Below are positions 17,001 to 25,767 of a stretch of DNA of 64,000 bases, in pieces. The notes under the pieces were generated by a model. The model was not told where the DNA came from. It saw nothing but the letters and a program-made list of their open reading frames with translations, and did not search any database. The stretch's first letter is position 1; every line of letters begins with the position of its first letter. Source of the stretch: Glutamicibacter nicotianae. Lineage in GTDB: Bacteria > Actinomycetota > Actinomycetes > Actinomycetales > Micrococcaceae. The stretch covers positions 372,001 through 436,000 of the forward strand of contig NZ_BJNE01000001.1 of assembly GCF_006539525.1 (NCBI RefSeq), written 5' to 3'. The position numbers and the translations under genes were made by a program.

Positions 17001-19172
17001 TTAGCCGTGACGGCGTGCGCTGCGGCGGAACAGCAGGAATGCTGCACCGGCCAGAGCCATTGCACCACCAGCGGCGATCAGCGGAACGCTGCTCGAACCG
17101 GTGTCTGCCAATGGATCTTCCTTCTTAGGAGTTTCCTTTGGAGTTGCAGACTTGCTTGGCTCGTCGTCCTTAGGCGCTTCCGACTGCTCCTCATCTTCCG
17201 AAGCGGAAGGCGAGGTCGATGGCTCGTCGGATTCATCCTCGGACGGCGATGGCGAGGTGCTCTCGGAAGGCTCTTCGGTTGGCTCATCAGTCGGGTCCTC
17301 GGAAGGCGAGGTCGATGGCGTCTCCGAAGGTTCTTCGGTTGGCTCGTCAGTCGGAGTCTCAGTTGGCTCGTCAGTCGGAGTCTCAGTTGGAGTCGGCGTT
17401 GGGGTTGGGGTCGGAGTCGGCGTCGGAGTTGGGGTCGGCGCAGCAACGATCACGACGTTGGCGTTGACCCGCTCAGAGGTGTTGAATCCGTTCTTGGCCT
17501 GCAGGGTGAACGAGTACTCGCCCAGCTTCTCCGGTGCGGTGAAGCTGAAGTTGCCTTCGGCATCCACAGTCACGGTATCGACAACCTTGCCGTCAACGAT
17601 GATGTTGACCTTGGTGCCGCTGGCGGCGTTCTTGACGGTGCCGGTGATGGTATCGCCAGCCTCAACCTCGGTGCCGTTCTCCACGGACAGTGCAGGTGCG
17701 TTCACGAAGAACTTCACCTGGTAGCCGTCAATGTAGCCCTTCTTGAAGACATCGTCCAGTGAGGTGTACATCGCAACGTCGTCCGCGTTGTTCTCGATTC
17801 CGTCCTCGCCGCCGGAGTTGGCGGAGTTGATGCCCACGGCCTTGCTGCCGACGAGCACTGGTCCACCGGAGTCGCCCTGGTCCAGCACGGTCTGGCCCGG
17901 GTTCTCTGCGGAGTAGCCCCAGACCGAACGCACGGTGTCGTTCTGGCCGTAGACGAAGAAGACGCCTTCGCCGTAAATTTCCGAGCAGCTCCAGCCGGTG
18001 GTGCGGCCAGCCGAGCAGGCCTCGGACCCGATGACTGCCTTGGACACGCCGGTCACGTTAATGACCTTGTCACGCTCGTCCTGGCCTTCTGGCCACTGCG
18101 AGACCGCAGCGTGCAGGTTCAGCTCAGGGTTGATGTCGTCGATCACCGAGATGTCGGTGCCCGGCTCCAGGTTCTCGAACTCTTCTTCAGTCATCGAGTT
18201 CAGTTCTTCGATGGTTAAGCCCGAGTTGTCCGGGCCACCGAACTGGTTGAAGCCAAAGGTGCCCAGTTTCGCGCCGATGCCTTCGATCACATTGGGTGCC
18301 GACTGCTCGACCAGACCAAGAATCTTGGTGGTGCCATCCTCGGTGCAGTGGCCTGCGGAAATGACTGCATCCTCGCCGGCGGAGTTCCAGGCGTTGAAGC
18401 CCAGCGAGCAAACGGTGGTTGCGTCGGAAGGCTGGCCGGACTGGTCCATGGCGTATCCCATTGCACCGTAGACGTCTTCCAGGGCGGTAGTCTCGGCGAC
18501 GCCGGAGCCTTCTTCACCCTCGACGTACTTGGCCTGGCTGACGAATTCTTCGATGGTCAGGTCCTCGGCCGAGAGCTCGGCAGACTTGGATTCGAGAGCC
18601 TTGGCTTCCTTCTTCTCGAAGCCTTCAGCATAGATCTTCAGGCCTTCGGCGGTGTTCAGAATCGCGGTAATGCGCTTCATTTCCTTCGGCGCAACGGTCT
18701 TCGCAAGTTCCTTGTAAACCTGTCCTGGAGTCTTGACCTCGGCGTCGAGGACCTTCATTTCCAACTTGGTGGGTGCTGGAGTTGCGGTCTCGGCGATGAT
18801 CTTCTTCGCCTTGTCTGCGTCGTCCTTGCCAACGGTGATTTCGGCCTTGCCGTCCTTCACCGAGGCAGTGGCTTCCACGCCCTTTTCGTTCAGTTCGTCG
18901 CGAACCTTGGAAACAGCGTCGCTGGTTTCCCCGTCCTCGACGTACTCTTCAACCGACTTGTCGAGGTCTCGCTCGATAGCCTTGTCGAGACCTTCGGTAT
19001 CGACAGCGCTTGCGCTCGGCGATGGCTTCTCGCTAGCCGGAGTGGAAGCAGTCGGCGATTCGGAAACCGTCGGCGCTGCCGCTGCAGGCATGAAGCTCGA
19101 ACCGACCACCAAAGCGGTCGCGGCTGCTGCAACGATGCCGCGCTGCGCAGTCTTCTTTTTTGGATGTGGCAT
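17001..19172 (-). CDS. Secreted trypsin-like serine protease with sortase anchor
   Basis: A 723-residue exported protease of the alpha-lytic/streptogrisin type (chymotrypsin fold). In order: signal peptide (about residues 1-33), acidic pro-region (about 55-225), protease domain with catalytic His in SAGHC (about 273) and Ser in GDSGGP (about 434), a bacterial Ig-like domain (about 470-560), a PT repeat and Asp/Glu/Ser/Pro-rich stalk (about 565-685), and the sorting signal LADTG (688-692) with a hydrophobic helix and RRSARRHG tail. The LAxTG form suits a class E sortase, so wall anchoring is expected. No sortase gene is in the window. GGAG precedes the ATG. An inverted repeat with an iron-box-like half lies about 40 bp upstream. 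Confidence 0.88.
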   Translation of the reverse strand: MPHPKKKTAQRGIVAAAATALVVGSSFMPAAAAPTVSESPTASTPASEKPSPSASAVDTEGLDKAIERDLDKSVEEYVEDGETSDAVSKVRDELNEKGVEATASVKDGKAEITVGKDDADKAKKIIAETATPAPTKLEMKVLDAEVKTPGQVYKELAKTVAPKEMKRITAILNTAEGLKIYAEGFEKKEAKALESKSAELSAEDLTIEEFVSQAKYVEGEEGSGVAETTALEDVYGAMGYAMDQSGQPSDATTVCSLGFNAWNSAGEDAVISAGHCTEDGTTKILGLVEQSAPNVIEGIGAKLGTFGFNQFGGPDNSGLTIEELNSMTEEEFENLEPGTDISVIDDINPELNLHAAVSQWPEGQDERDKVINVTGVSKAVIGSEACSAGRTTGWSCSEIYGEGVFFVYGQNDTVRSVWGYSAENPGQTVLDQGDSGGPVLVGSKAVGINSANSGGEDGIENNADDVAMYTSLDDVFKKGYIDGYQVKFFVNAPALSVENGTEVEAGDTITGTVKNAASGTKVNIIVDGKVVDTVTVDAEGNFSFTAPEKLGEYSFTLQAKNGFNTSERVNANVVIVAAPTPTPTPTPTPTPTPTPTETPTDEPTETPTDEPTEEPSETPSTSPSEDPTDEPTEEPSESTSPSPSEDESDEPSTSPSASEDEEQSEAPKDDEPSKSATPKETPKKEDPLADTGSSSVPLIAAGGAMALAGAAFLLFRRSARRHG
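17320..17450. repeat. Short tandem repeats coding the protease stalk
   Basis: Two identical 24-bp units abut at 17341-17364 and 17365-17388. They code for the repeated TETPTDEP-type unit and are followed by a run of related hexamers coding Pro-Thr dipeptides (17389-17445). Such arrays can change length by slippage and keep the frame, because the unit sizes are multiples of three. Confidence 0.85.
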
Positions 19173-19597
19173 TAACGCTTCTCCCAGATTTATGGTGCGA
19201 GTGCTTGCGTTTCCCCTTACCTAAGGGCGCACGCGTAAGCACAGGTGTTGTTACCAAAATGAAACAATACTTCGTTCCCGCACAGCTTTTCAAGCATCGA
19301 ATCCAACAGAAATATAAACTCCGAACTTTGTTTCACCTAGTCAAATAGGCCTGCCCAAATCGACTCAGGTCACAAATTACGAGCCAGTAGCGTTGGTTTA
19401 AGATTGGACTACTCTTTCTCATCCCAAGTCAGCTTGGTAGATCCTGAGCGTTATCACAATATTTGCACACCAACTGCACAGCAACACGGGCCCCGTGAAA
19501 ATCCATCCAAATTAAGTACATGAAGATAGAAAAAATGGTGCCGGATGGGTAGTTCTACCCATCCGGCACCAGCAAATTCGTTGCTTGTGACGGCGTG
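19173..19597. other. AT-rich intergenic region upstream of the protease
   Basis: About 425 bp, much AT-richer than its surroundings. It holds CCCTTA-CC-TAAGGG at 19214-19227, close to the protease start, and the terminator of the second signal peptidase at its far end. No convincing reading frame was seen. The protease promoter must lie here; TATATT and TTGACT are visible on the minus strand but spaced too far apart to call. Confidence 0.5.
19530..19575 (-). terminator. Terminator of second signal peptidase
   Basis: A perfect 16-bp stem, 19537-19552 with 19555-19570 and a 2-nt loop as drawn (opened to 4 or more in practice). On the minus strand it is followed by ATTTTTTC. It is a classical intrinsic terminator. 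Confidence 0.93.
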
Positions 19598-20245
19598 TCA
19601 CCTGATATCTGAGCGCTGATCGAGAGGCCAAATTACCTCTGCGGCCTTACCAGTAACCCGTTCAACACTGATCATCCCGCCGCCGCTGGCACCCAGCAAC
19701 GAGCGCGAATCCTTGGAAGTGGACCGGTGATCGCCCATGACCCACAATCGGCCTTCCGGCACTTCTACGGAAAATTCCTGTTCACTTGGAGCATCCCCGG
19801 GGTAGATGTACTGCTCATCTACAGGCTCTCCGTTAACGAGCAGCCGCCCATCAGCACCGCAGCATTCCACGGTGTCTCCCCCGACGCCGATGACGCGCTT
19901 GACGTACTTGTTATTGCTGCCAGCGAGGCTGAACGCCGAGAGCAGATCATCAGCGAAACTGGCCTTGGCGTAGGGCAGGAACGAGCCGCGGCCATCGAAA
20001 ACGATGATGTCTCCGCGCTGCGGTTCGGAATCAAAGTAGGCGCGGCGGTCCACGGAGATGCTTTGGCCAGGGTTGAGCGTGGGCTCCATCGAGTTGGAAT
20101 CGATACGGAAGACATCGATCACCGTGGCACGAAGAAGAATGGTGGCCAGCAGGCCGAAAATAACCGCGAGTACAGCGAAGCGCCAGACCCATGAAAAGGC
20201 CTGGCGCTTCATTGTTGCCCGCTCGGTGCGTGCAATCCGGTTCAT
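19598..20245 (-). CDS. lepB: Type I signal peptidase, second copy
   Basis: A 215-residue second signal peptidase. One membrane helix (about residues 21-40) is followed by catalytic Ser52 (SNSMEPTL), Lys116 (YVKRVIGVGGD), a VECC Cys pair and WVMGDHRSTSKDSR. All active-site boxes are intact, so both copies should be active. The ATG at 20245 was chosen because it lies 13 bp after the rplS stop; upstream codons run inside rplS. It follows rplS in the translation operon and has its own strong terminator. The two copies flank the secreted protease gene. Confidence 0.94.
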   Translation of the reverse strand: MNRIARTERATMKRQAFSWVWRFAVLAVIFGLLATILLRATVIDVFRIDSNSMEPTLNPGQSISVDRRAYFDSEPQRGDIIVFDGRGSFLPYAKASFADDLLSAFSLAGSNNKYVKRVIGVGGDTVECCGADGRLLVNGEPVDEQYIYPGDAPSEQEFSVEVPEGRLWVMGDHRSTSKDSRSLLGASGGGMISVERVTGKAAEVIWPLDQRSDIR

Positions 20246-20258
20246 GGAAGAACGCAGA

Positions 20259-20618
20259 TTACTTCTTTGCGCCGAAGTCGCGCTTCTCGCGGATGCGAGC
20301 AGCCTTGCCGTGGCGATCGCGCATGTAGTACAGCTTTGCACGACGCACGTCGCCCTTGGTCACGACCTCAATCTTGTCGATGATTGGGGAGTGGACTGGG
20401 AAGGTACGCTCAACACCGGTGCCGAAGGAAACCTTGCGAACGGTGAAGGTCTCGCCAATACCGCGGCCCTGGCGGCCAAGGACGTAGCCCTGGAAGACCT
20501 GAACACGGGAGTTCTTGCCTTCGATGATGTTGACGTGCACCTTCAAGGTGTCGCCTGGGCCGAAGGCTGGAACGTCGGAGCGCAGCGAGGCTGCGTCAAC
20601 AGAGTCAAGAATATGCAT
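20259..20618 (-). CDS. rplS: 50S ribosomal protein L19
   Basis: A 119-residue ribosomal protein at the 30S/50S interface. Seen: [24 protein letters not shown], the [25 protein letters not shown] core and the basic C-terminus RDFGAKK. The ATG at 20618 has AGGAG upstream. It is the last member of the rpsP-khpA-rimM-trmD-rplS set. It is separated from trmD by a 249-bp leader with two hairpins, listed separately. Confidence 0.97.
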   Translation of the reverse strand: MHILDSVDAASLRSDVPAFGPGDTLKVHVNIIEGKNSRVQVFQGYVLGRQGRGIGETFTVRKVSFGTGVERTFPVHSPIIDKIEVVTKGDVRRAKLYYMRDRHGKAARIREKRDFGAKK

Positions 20619-20867
20619 GGTGCATCTCCTAGGATCAATGCCGCAGGTCACCGAATCCTCGTAGCGGGGCCCGACACCGGTTGAAACCAGTGAAATCCCC
20701 GGAACGTTGTACCATCGATTGCCCCTAGCAATCGATGCGGCGGTCTTCTATGGCTCGAACTTCCCCCTGCGGCAGGAGTCGAACAAAAACACACCAAGAA
20801 ACAATTATGCCGTATCAGCGAAGCCGACGCGAGTCTGCCCGAAATGGCTTCGAGTGATTTTCCCCTC
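20619..20867 (-). promoter_or_regulatory. Structured rplS leader (candidate)
   Basis: A 249-bp gap, unusually long for this operon. On the minus strand it can form a perfect hairpin CATCGATTGC/GCAATCGATG (20713-20737). Closer to rplS it can form a two-tier element in which CGGGG/CCCCG encloses CACTGGTT/AACCGGTG (about 20667-20704). Neither has a T-tail. A ribosomal-protein-responsive leader is possible, but so is a promoter plus mRNA-stability elements. Confidence 0.4.
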
Positions 20868-21692
20868 TTAGCCGTTCCCAGTGCCGGCGCCGGTGGCCCA
20901 GTCCAGTTCGGCCTTGGGGGTAATGGCACCGTCAACGAGCGCAAATCCGTTGTGCCACAGGGCATCGCGGTCTTTCCGGTTCAGGCTCTCGGGATCCAGC
21001 TGCATGATCAGATCGGGGCGGCGCGCAGCGGTGCGCTTGATCTGCTCATCTCGGCGGAACCGTCCCACACGCTGGTGGTTGCCGCCGAGCAGCACCTCCG
21101 GGACATCGCGGCCTCGCCAGGATGCCGGCTTGGTGTAGACCGGGTATTCCAGCAGGACATCCGAGTGGGATTCTTCGACCAGGGATTCAGGGTTGCCGAT
21201 CACCCCGGGGATCAGCCGGGCGATGGCTTCGACCATCACCATCACAGCGACCTCTCCCCCGTTGAGCACGTAATCGCCGATGGATACCGGGATGACGTTG
21301 AAGTTCTCGTGCGCATACTCGATGACGCGCTCGTCGATGCCCTCATAGCGGCCGCAGGCGAAGACCAGGTGCTCTTCTTCGGCAAAGTCGTAGGCCATTT
21401 GCTGGTTGAAGACAGTGCCTGCAGGCGACGGGACGATCAACGTCGGCTTGGGACCGGCAGCGTCGGCTGGGCGCACCGAGTCAAGTGCCTGACCCCACGG
21501 CTCGGGCATCATCACCATGCCGGCTCCACCACCGTAGGGGGTATCGTCGACCTTTCGGTGCTTGTCGGTGGTGAAGTCGCGCAGGTTGGTGACATTCAGA
21601 TCCAGGATGCCGTCTTGCGCGGCGCGTCCGATCAGCGACAGCGAGAGCGGCTGCAGGTACTCAGGGAAAATCGAGATGACGTCCAGACGCAT
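20868..21692 (-). CDS. trmD: tRNA (guanosine(37)-N1)-methyltransferase
   Basis: A 274-residue SPOUT-class enzyme that methylates G37 of tRNAs, preventing frameshifting. The knot region is clear: [17 protein letters not shown] and [31 protein letters not shown]. The N-terminus [13 protein letters not shown] is typical. It starts 3 bp after the rimM stop, so it is co-transcribed with rimM. It is slightly longer than E. coli TrmD (255) owing to a short C-terminal extension. Confidence 0.97.
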   Translation of the reverse strand: MRLDVISIFPEYLQPLSLSLIGRAAQDGILDLNVTNLRDFTTDKHRKVDDTPYGGGAGMVMMPEPWGQALDSVRPADAAGPKPTLIVPSPAGTVFNQQMAYDFAEEEHLVFACGRYEGIDERVIEYAHENFNVIPVSIGDYVLNGGEVAVMVMVEAIARLIPGVIGNPESLVEESHSDVLLEYPVYTKPASWRGRDVPEVLLGGNHQRVGRFRRDEQIKRTAARRPDLIMQLDPESLNRKDRDALWHNGFALVDGAITPKAELDWATGAGTGNG

Positions 21693-21695
21693 GGC

Positions 21696-22238
21696 TTACT
21701 TTGTTCCCTCTTCTTCGCTGCCTTCTTCATCGCTGTTCAAGGTCAGCAGTCCTGCCGGCGGGGTGATGACCACGATGCCGGCTTCCGGATCGATCTCCGG
21801 CACGAACTCGTCGACGAACGGCAGGTAGATTTCCTCGCCGTCAGCGTCTTCGAAGACCAGCAGATCCTGGGCTGGATTGGTGCGCAGTGCGGTGATGACG
21901 CCGACCTGCTCGCCATCGAGCATGACCTTCAGATCCAGCAATTCGTGCTCGTACCATTCGTCCGAGTCGTCTTCCGGCTCGTCCGAGACCTCGATTTCCA
22001 GGCGTGCGCCACGCAGGGTTTCCGCCTGGTTGCGGTCGGCAATTTCCTTGAAGGCGAGCAGCAGGATGGTCTTGTTCCAGCGGGCGTTCTTGATGGTCAG
22101 GGTTTTGACCGGGCCGTCGACGACGATGAATTCTTCGCCAGCGGTGAAGCGCTCTTCCGGGTTGTCGGTCATGACCTGGACGGTGACTTCACCACGGATG
22201 CCGTGGGGCTTGCCGATGCGGGCAACCTGCAATCGCAT
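21696..22238 (-). CDS. rimM: 16S rRNA processing protein RimM
   Basis: A 180-residue ribosome maturation factor for the 30S head. It has the N-terminal RimM barrel (MRLQVARIGKPHGIRGEVTVQV) and the C-terminal PRC-like barrel ending in VDEFVPEIDPEAGIVVITPPAGLL, plus an acidic tail. The start is the ATG at 22238; upstream codons in frame look non-coding. It is followed by trmD. Between khpA and rimM lies a terminator hairpin, so rimM may need its own promoter or depend on read-through. Confidence 0.95.
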   Translation of the reverse strand: MRLQVARIGKPHGIRGEVTVQVMTDNPEERFTAGEEFIVVDGPVKTLTIKNARWNKTILLLAFKEIADRNQAETLRGARLEIEVSDEPEDDSDEWYEHELLDLKVMLDGEQVGVITALRTNPAQDLLVFEDADGEEIYLPFVDEFVPEIDPEAGIVVITPPAGLLTLNSDEEGSEEEGTK

Positions 22239-22309
22239 AGTCTGCTGCTCTTTCTGCACTAAGTTCCGTGGCGTGCGCCGGGAGACTGGTTTGGAAATTC
22301 TAGGGTAAA

Positions 22310-22356
22310 CACGAAAAGGAGTTCCCGTCACTTCTCAGGACGGAAACTCCTTTCGT
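22310..22356 (-). terminator. Terminator/attenuator between khpA and rimM
   Basis: An inverted repeat, AAAGGAGTTCCCGTC with GACGGAAACTCCTTT (one mismatch), around a 9-nt loop. On the minus strand it ends in CTCCTTTTCG. It sits inside an otherwise conserved operon. Confidence 0.75.
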
Positions 22357-22392
22357 TTCGAAGCCAACTTACAAGTCAGACTTCTAAGTTGT

Positions 22393-22635
22393 TCAGCCTC
22401 GGCGACGGTCGGTGTCGATTACATCGACACGTACCGGCTCCTTGGCCAACGCTGCCATCACGGTGCGCAGTGCTCGCGCGGTGCGTCCCTGGCGTCCGAT
22501 CACACGACCGAGATCCTCAGGATTCACACGAACTTCGAGCAGGTCGCCGCGGCGGGTTGACTTCAAGGCAACCTTGACGTCTTCCGGTTCCTCGACAACC
22601 CCGCGTACCAGATGGTCTAGCGCGTCAACGAGCAC
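22393..22635 (-). CDS. khpA: KH-domain RNA-binding protein KhpA
   Basis: An 80-residue single KH-domain protein with the signature VNPEDLGRVIGRQGRTARALRTVM (GRxG loop GRQG). KhpA binds RNA, often with KhpB/Jag. The GTG start at 22635 lies 2 bp after the rpsP stop, so the two are translationally linked. The position between rpsP and rimM is conserved in Gram-positive bacteria. Confidence 0.93.
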   Translation of the reverse strand: MLVDALDHLVRGVVEEPEDVKVALKSTRRGDLLEVRVNPEDLGRVIGRQGRTARALRTVMAALAKEPVRVDVIDTDRRRG

Positions 22636-22637
22636 TG

Positions 22638-23048
22638 TTACTCAGCCTCGGTAGCTTCGGCCTCTGCCTCTTCAGCAGCTGGCTTCTCAGCCTTCTTGGT
22701 GATTGCCTCTGGGAGGATCACGGAACCCTTTTCAGGAGCAACGAATGCTGGCTTAGGCTCGGCAACCTTGTAGGTGCCTTCCTGGCCATCGATGCCCTTG
22801 AACTTCTGCCAGTCACCGGTGACCTTCAGCAGTGCGTGTACCTGCTCGGTTGGCTGTGCGCCAACGGACAGCCAGTACTGTGCACGATCCGAATCGATCT
22901 CGATAACCGATGGGTTCTCGGTTGGGTGGTACTTGCCGATCTCCTCGATGGCACGGCCATCGCGCTTGGCGCGCGAGTCCATGACGACAACGCGGTAGAA
23001 AGGTGCGCGCATCTTGCCGAAGCGCTTCAGACGAATCTTTACGGCCAC
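22638..23048 (-). CDS. rpsP: 30S ribosomal protein S16
   Basis: A 136-residue ribosomal protein. The core [21 protein letters not shown] and [14 protein letters not shown] is unmistakable. The start is the GTG at 23048 with AGGAG 9 nt upstream; the open frame further upstream is not part of S16. A C-terminal extension rich in Glu, Ala and Lys (about residues 105-136) makes it longer than E. coli S16 (82), as is common in actinobacteria. It is first gene of the rpsP-khpA-rimM-trmD-rplS set. Confidence 0.97.
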   Translation of the reverse strand: MAVKIRLKRFGKMRAPFYRVVVMDSRAKRDGRAIEEIGKYHPTENPSVIEIDSDRAQYWLSVGAQPTEQVHALLKVTGDWQKFKGIDGQEGTYKVAEPKPAFVAPEKGSVILPEAITKKAEKPAAEEAEAEATEAE

Positions 23049-23298
23049 TTTTGTGGTCTCCTGTTTCTCAACATGGTCGAATCCAATTTTTGGCACCTGT
23101 GGGGCAGGCCTTACTGGTTGGACTCTAAAAGGACAGGATTCGTAGCGGAGAGAGGGGCCACTGCGAATCGAGTACCCTGCAATTATGCCAGAGAGCAGGC
23201 TGGCTGGCCAACTCCATCTGGCGCAACGTGTCGGGCAATGATCATGAGCTTGCTCACCCCGGAGGCCATGCTGATTTGCAGCTCGTAGTATTTATTCT

Positions 23299-23928
23299 AT
23301 GACCGTCACTTCCGCTTTGCTGGCCTTCAGCGCCGTTGCCGCCTTGATGACCCTGATTCCGGGTGTCGATACTGCGTTGATCCTTCGTTCGGCGATCACC
23401 CGTGGGCGCGGCGAGGCCATGCTGGCCGGGCTGGGGATTTGCACTGGTGTCTTCGTCTGGGGCGTGGCCGCGGCCGCCGGAGCATCGGCCATTCTGGCCG
23501 CGTCGGCGCTGGCGTACCAGATCCTCACTTACGCCGGCGCTGCCTACCTGGTCTTCCTGGGCGGGCAGATGATCTACCGGAGCCTGCGCAAGAAGCAGCT
23601 GCCGAGCACCGAAATCCCGGTGCCGCAAAGCGGCATTCGAACCTACCTGACCGGCCTGGTCACCAACGTGCTGAACCCGAAGATCGGCGTTTTCTATATC
23701 GCGGCCATCCCACAATTCACCCCTGCCGGCAGCAATGCCCTGCTCATGGGCGTCGGCCTGTCCGCCGTGCATGTTGCCCTCACCCTGATGTGGGCCGCCA
23801 TTCTGGTATTCGGAGTACGGATCGCTGGACGCTGGCTGAGCTCAGCCAAGGCGGTGTCCTGGATGGATCGGATCACCGGGACGGTACTGATCGGTTTCGG
23901 GCTGAAGGTCGCGCTCTCGCGGCCGTAA
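23299..23928 (+). CDS. LysE/RhtB-family exporter
   Basis: A 209-residue inner-membrane transporter of the LysE superfamily, members of which export amino acids. About six hydrophobic segments are visible. The N-terminal signature LMTLIPGVDTALILRSAITRGRGEAMLAGLG and the mid-protein TGLVTNVLNPKIGVFYIAAIPQF match the family. The substrate cannot be told from the sequence. It is divergent from rpsP across about 250 bp and stands alone, with no Lrp-type regulator next to it. Confidence 0.9.
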   Translation: MTVTSALLAFSAVAALMTLIPGVDTALILRSAITRGRGEAMLAGLGICTGVFVWGVAAAAGASAILAASALAYQILTYAGAAYLVFLGGQMIYRSLRKKQLPSTEIPVPQSGIRTYLTGLVTNVLNPKIGVFYIAAIPQFTPAGSNALLMGVGLSAVHVALTLMWAAILVFGVRIAGRWLSSAKAVSWMDRITGTVLIGFGLKVALSRP

Positions 23929-23975
23929 CCTCGTGCACCAGCCGCCGTGGCGGCGCAGCTGGGCATTCGGCGTGC

Positions 23976-25703
23976 TCAGGCAGCTACCGGGACACAGTTT
24001 CTTCGCGGCATTTGCAGCGGATCCAGGTGCTTGGGCAGCAGGATGTGCGCCAGTCCCCCGACCGTAACCACGGAGAGCAACCCGGCATGGACGGCATGGT
24101 GGTGCCGCCGGCACAGGCAGCTGCCGTTGCGCGTCGAGGTGCATCCGCCTCGCTCCCACCAATTGTCGTGGTGGTATTCGATCATTTCCGGTGGTGCGCT
24201 GCATCCCGGGACAATGCATCCACGGTCTCGGGCGAAGATCGCCCGTTTCATCGCTTCCGTGAAGAAGCGTTCCTTGCGCCCCACATCCAGCGGCTGGCCA
24301 TCGGGCCCGAACACCACCCGGTAGATCTCGCCCTGGCAGATCAGCTGGGCGGTATCCACGGAATCGAGTTTCAACCCATGATCTGTGGTGGCTCCCAGCT
24401 TGCCTGGATCACCCAGATCCTGCAGGTCGTTCAATTGGATGTGGATGCCGATCCTTGGCGTGATGCCCTTGGCTGGCGACCCTGTCGAACGCTGCTTCAG
24501 CGCGGCCAATAGTGCATTGAGCCGACGCTGAGGCACGGGCACGTCCCCATCGCCAAGCAAGGCGGAATCCTTAGAGCCATTAGTGCCATCAGTGCCTTGA
24601 GCATCTTGGGTGCCTGGCTGCCACTCGGAGGACCTGGACTCTGCGTCCTCCTGGTACTCAGACTCGCAGTGCTCTTCGTGTTCTTCGTGTTCTTCTTGTT
24701 CTGCTTGGGCCCACGGTGGCGGAGGTTCGCTGCTGCTGAACAAGTCGTCGCTGGCTGGCTCGTCCGCGGCGTTAGCCTGTTGGCGTGGCGCCGCGTCTGG
24801 GGCGGCTCCGGCCGCACGGGCGGCCTTGCCTGCGGTGGTGCGCGGATTGTCCGCCTGGGCCAGGGTGGAGCGGAATTCCTCGCGCTGGGTTCCGCCGATC
24901 AGCAGCTCGTACTTGTCGCAGTCCCCGACGGTGCCCCGCGGATAGATGCCCGGTTGCGGAGTCCGTGTCTGCGTGCGGGCCTTGCGTTCGGCGCTCAGCA
25001 TGGCCGACAGCTTGGTTTCGCGGGTGGCGCGATCGGGTTCCTGCAGCAGCTCGGCGGCTTGTTCTTCGAGCAGCTGGCCCTGGGCATTGCAGGCGGTGGG
25101 TTGCAGCGGCTGGCCCTGGAAGCTGGTGTCTGCCGGCTCGAACTTGTCAAGGGCGCGGGCCGCGCGGGCCACCATCCGCGGATCCAATGCAGGAGCCTCG
25201 GCGTAGAGCTTGGCCAGTTGCGCGAAGCGCGGTGCGGCGGTGCTGCCATCCATCAGCCGGCGGGCGATGAGCAGGTGGGCGTCGCTGACCCGATGCTGCC
25301 CTTCGTGGGCGTTGATTCCCAGCCACCCGGCCAGGAAGTCGCCGGTGTTCTGGTAGTGGGCGCGTCCCGAATGCTGGCGGGCTGGCCGGGCCAAATTGAC
25401 TGTTGAATCCGCGACGGCCGCCAGCTCATCGTCTTCCAGCAGGTGGGCACCGGTTGATTCGAGGTGGATGGCGCTGCGCAGCTGCTCGCGCAGGGCGTAG
25501 CGGTAGAGCAGTTCAACCAGCCGGGCATAGGCGGCCGCCACCCGCGGGTCATCGCTCTCGCGCAGGGCTTCAGAAAGCTTGGCCAGCAGCGCGAGGCAGG
25601 ACGCCATCAGCTCCAGGAGCACGCCGGCCGCTTGGCGCGGCAGGGCCCCGGTGATGGCTTCGCGCAGGATCTGCGTCGCTGCGGCTAGCTGGTGAATTCC
25701 CAT
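23976..25703 (-). CDS. DUF222 / HNH endonuclease domain protein
   Basis: A 575-residue actinobacterial protein of the DUF222-HNH type (similar to the mycobacterial 13E12 repeat proteins). The N-terminal helical DUF222 region covers about residues 1-250. A low-complexity acidic linker follows (about 290-400). The C-terminal HNH site is intact: CIVPGCSAPPEMIEYHHD, then NGSCLCRRHHHAVHAG. The physiological role is unknown; these genes are often multicopy and poorly conserved in position. The ATG at 25703 was chosen over an in-frame GTG/ATG 24 nt upstream. It lies alone between the exporter and the iron permeases. Confidence 0.85.
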   Translation of the reverse strand: MGIHQLAAATQILREAITGALPRQAAGVLLELMASCLALLAKLSEALRESDDPRVAAAYARLVELLYRYALREQLRSAIHLESTGAHLLEDDELAAVADSTVNLARPARQHSGRAHYQNTGDFLAGWLGINAHEGQHRVSDAHLLIARRLMDGSTAAPRFAQLAKLYAEAPALDPRMVARAARALDKFEPADTSFQGQPLQPTACNAQGQLLEEQAAELLQEPDRATRETKLSAMLSAERKARTQTRTPQPGIYPRGTVGDCDKYELLIGGTQREEFRSTLAQADNPRTTAGKAARAAGAAPDAAPRQQANAADEPASDDLFSSSEPPPPWAQAEQEEHEEHEEHCESEYQEDAESRSSEWQPGTQDAQGTDGTNGSKDSALLGDGDVPVPQRRLNALLAALKQRSTGSPAKGITPRIGIHIQLNDLQDLGDPGKLGATTDHGLKLDSVDTAQLICQGEIYRVVFGPDGQPLDVGRKERFFTEAMKRAIFARDRGCIVPGCSAPPEMIEYHHDNWWERGGCTSTRNGSCLCRRHHHAVHAGLLSVVTVGGLAHILLPKHLDPLQMPRRNCVPVAA

Positions 25704-25767
25704 GCACCGATCATCGCCCCGGCCCATTGCGCTGGCCGGGCCGATGCCGCGAAATGTGGATAAGCGG

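Noticed and set aside
17320-17450. CRISPR-like repeat array
   Set aside because: Units abut without spacers and lie in frame within the protease stalk.
23976-25703. Active mobile intron or transposase
   Set aside because: It is a DUF222/HNH protein; no flanking repeats, intron structure or target duplication visible.
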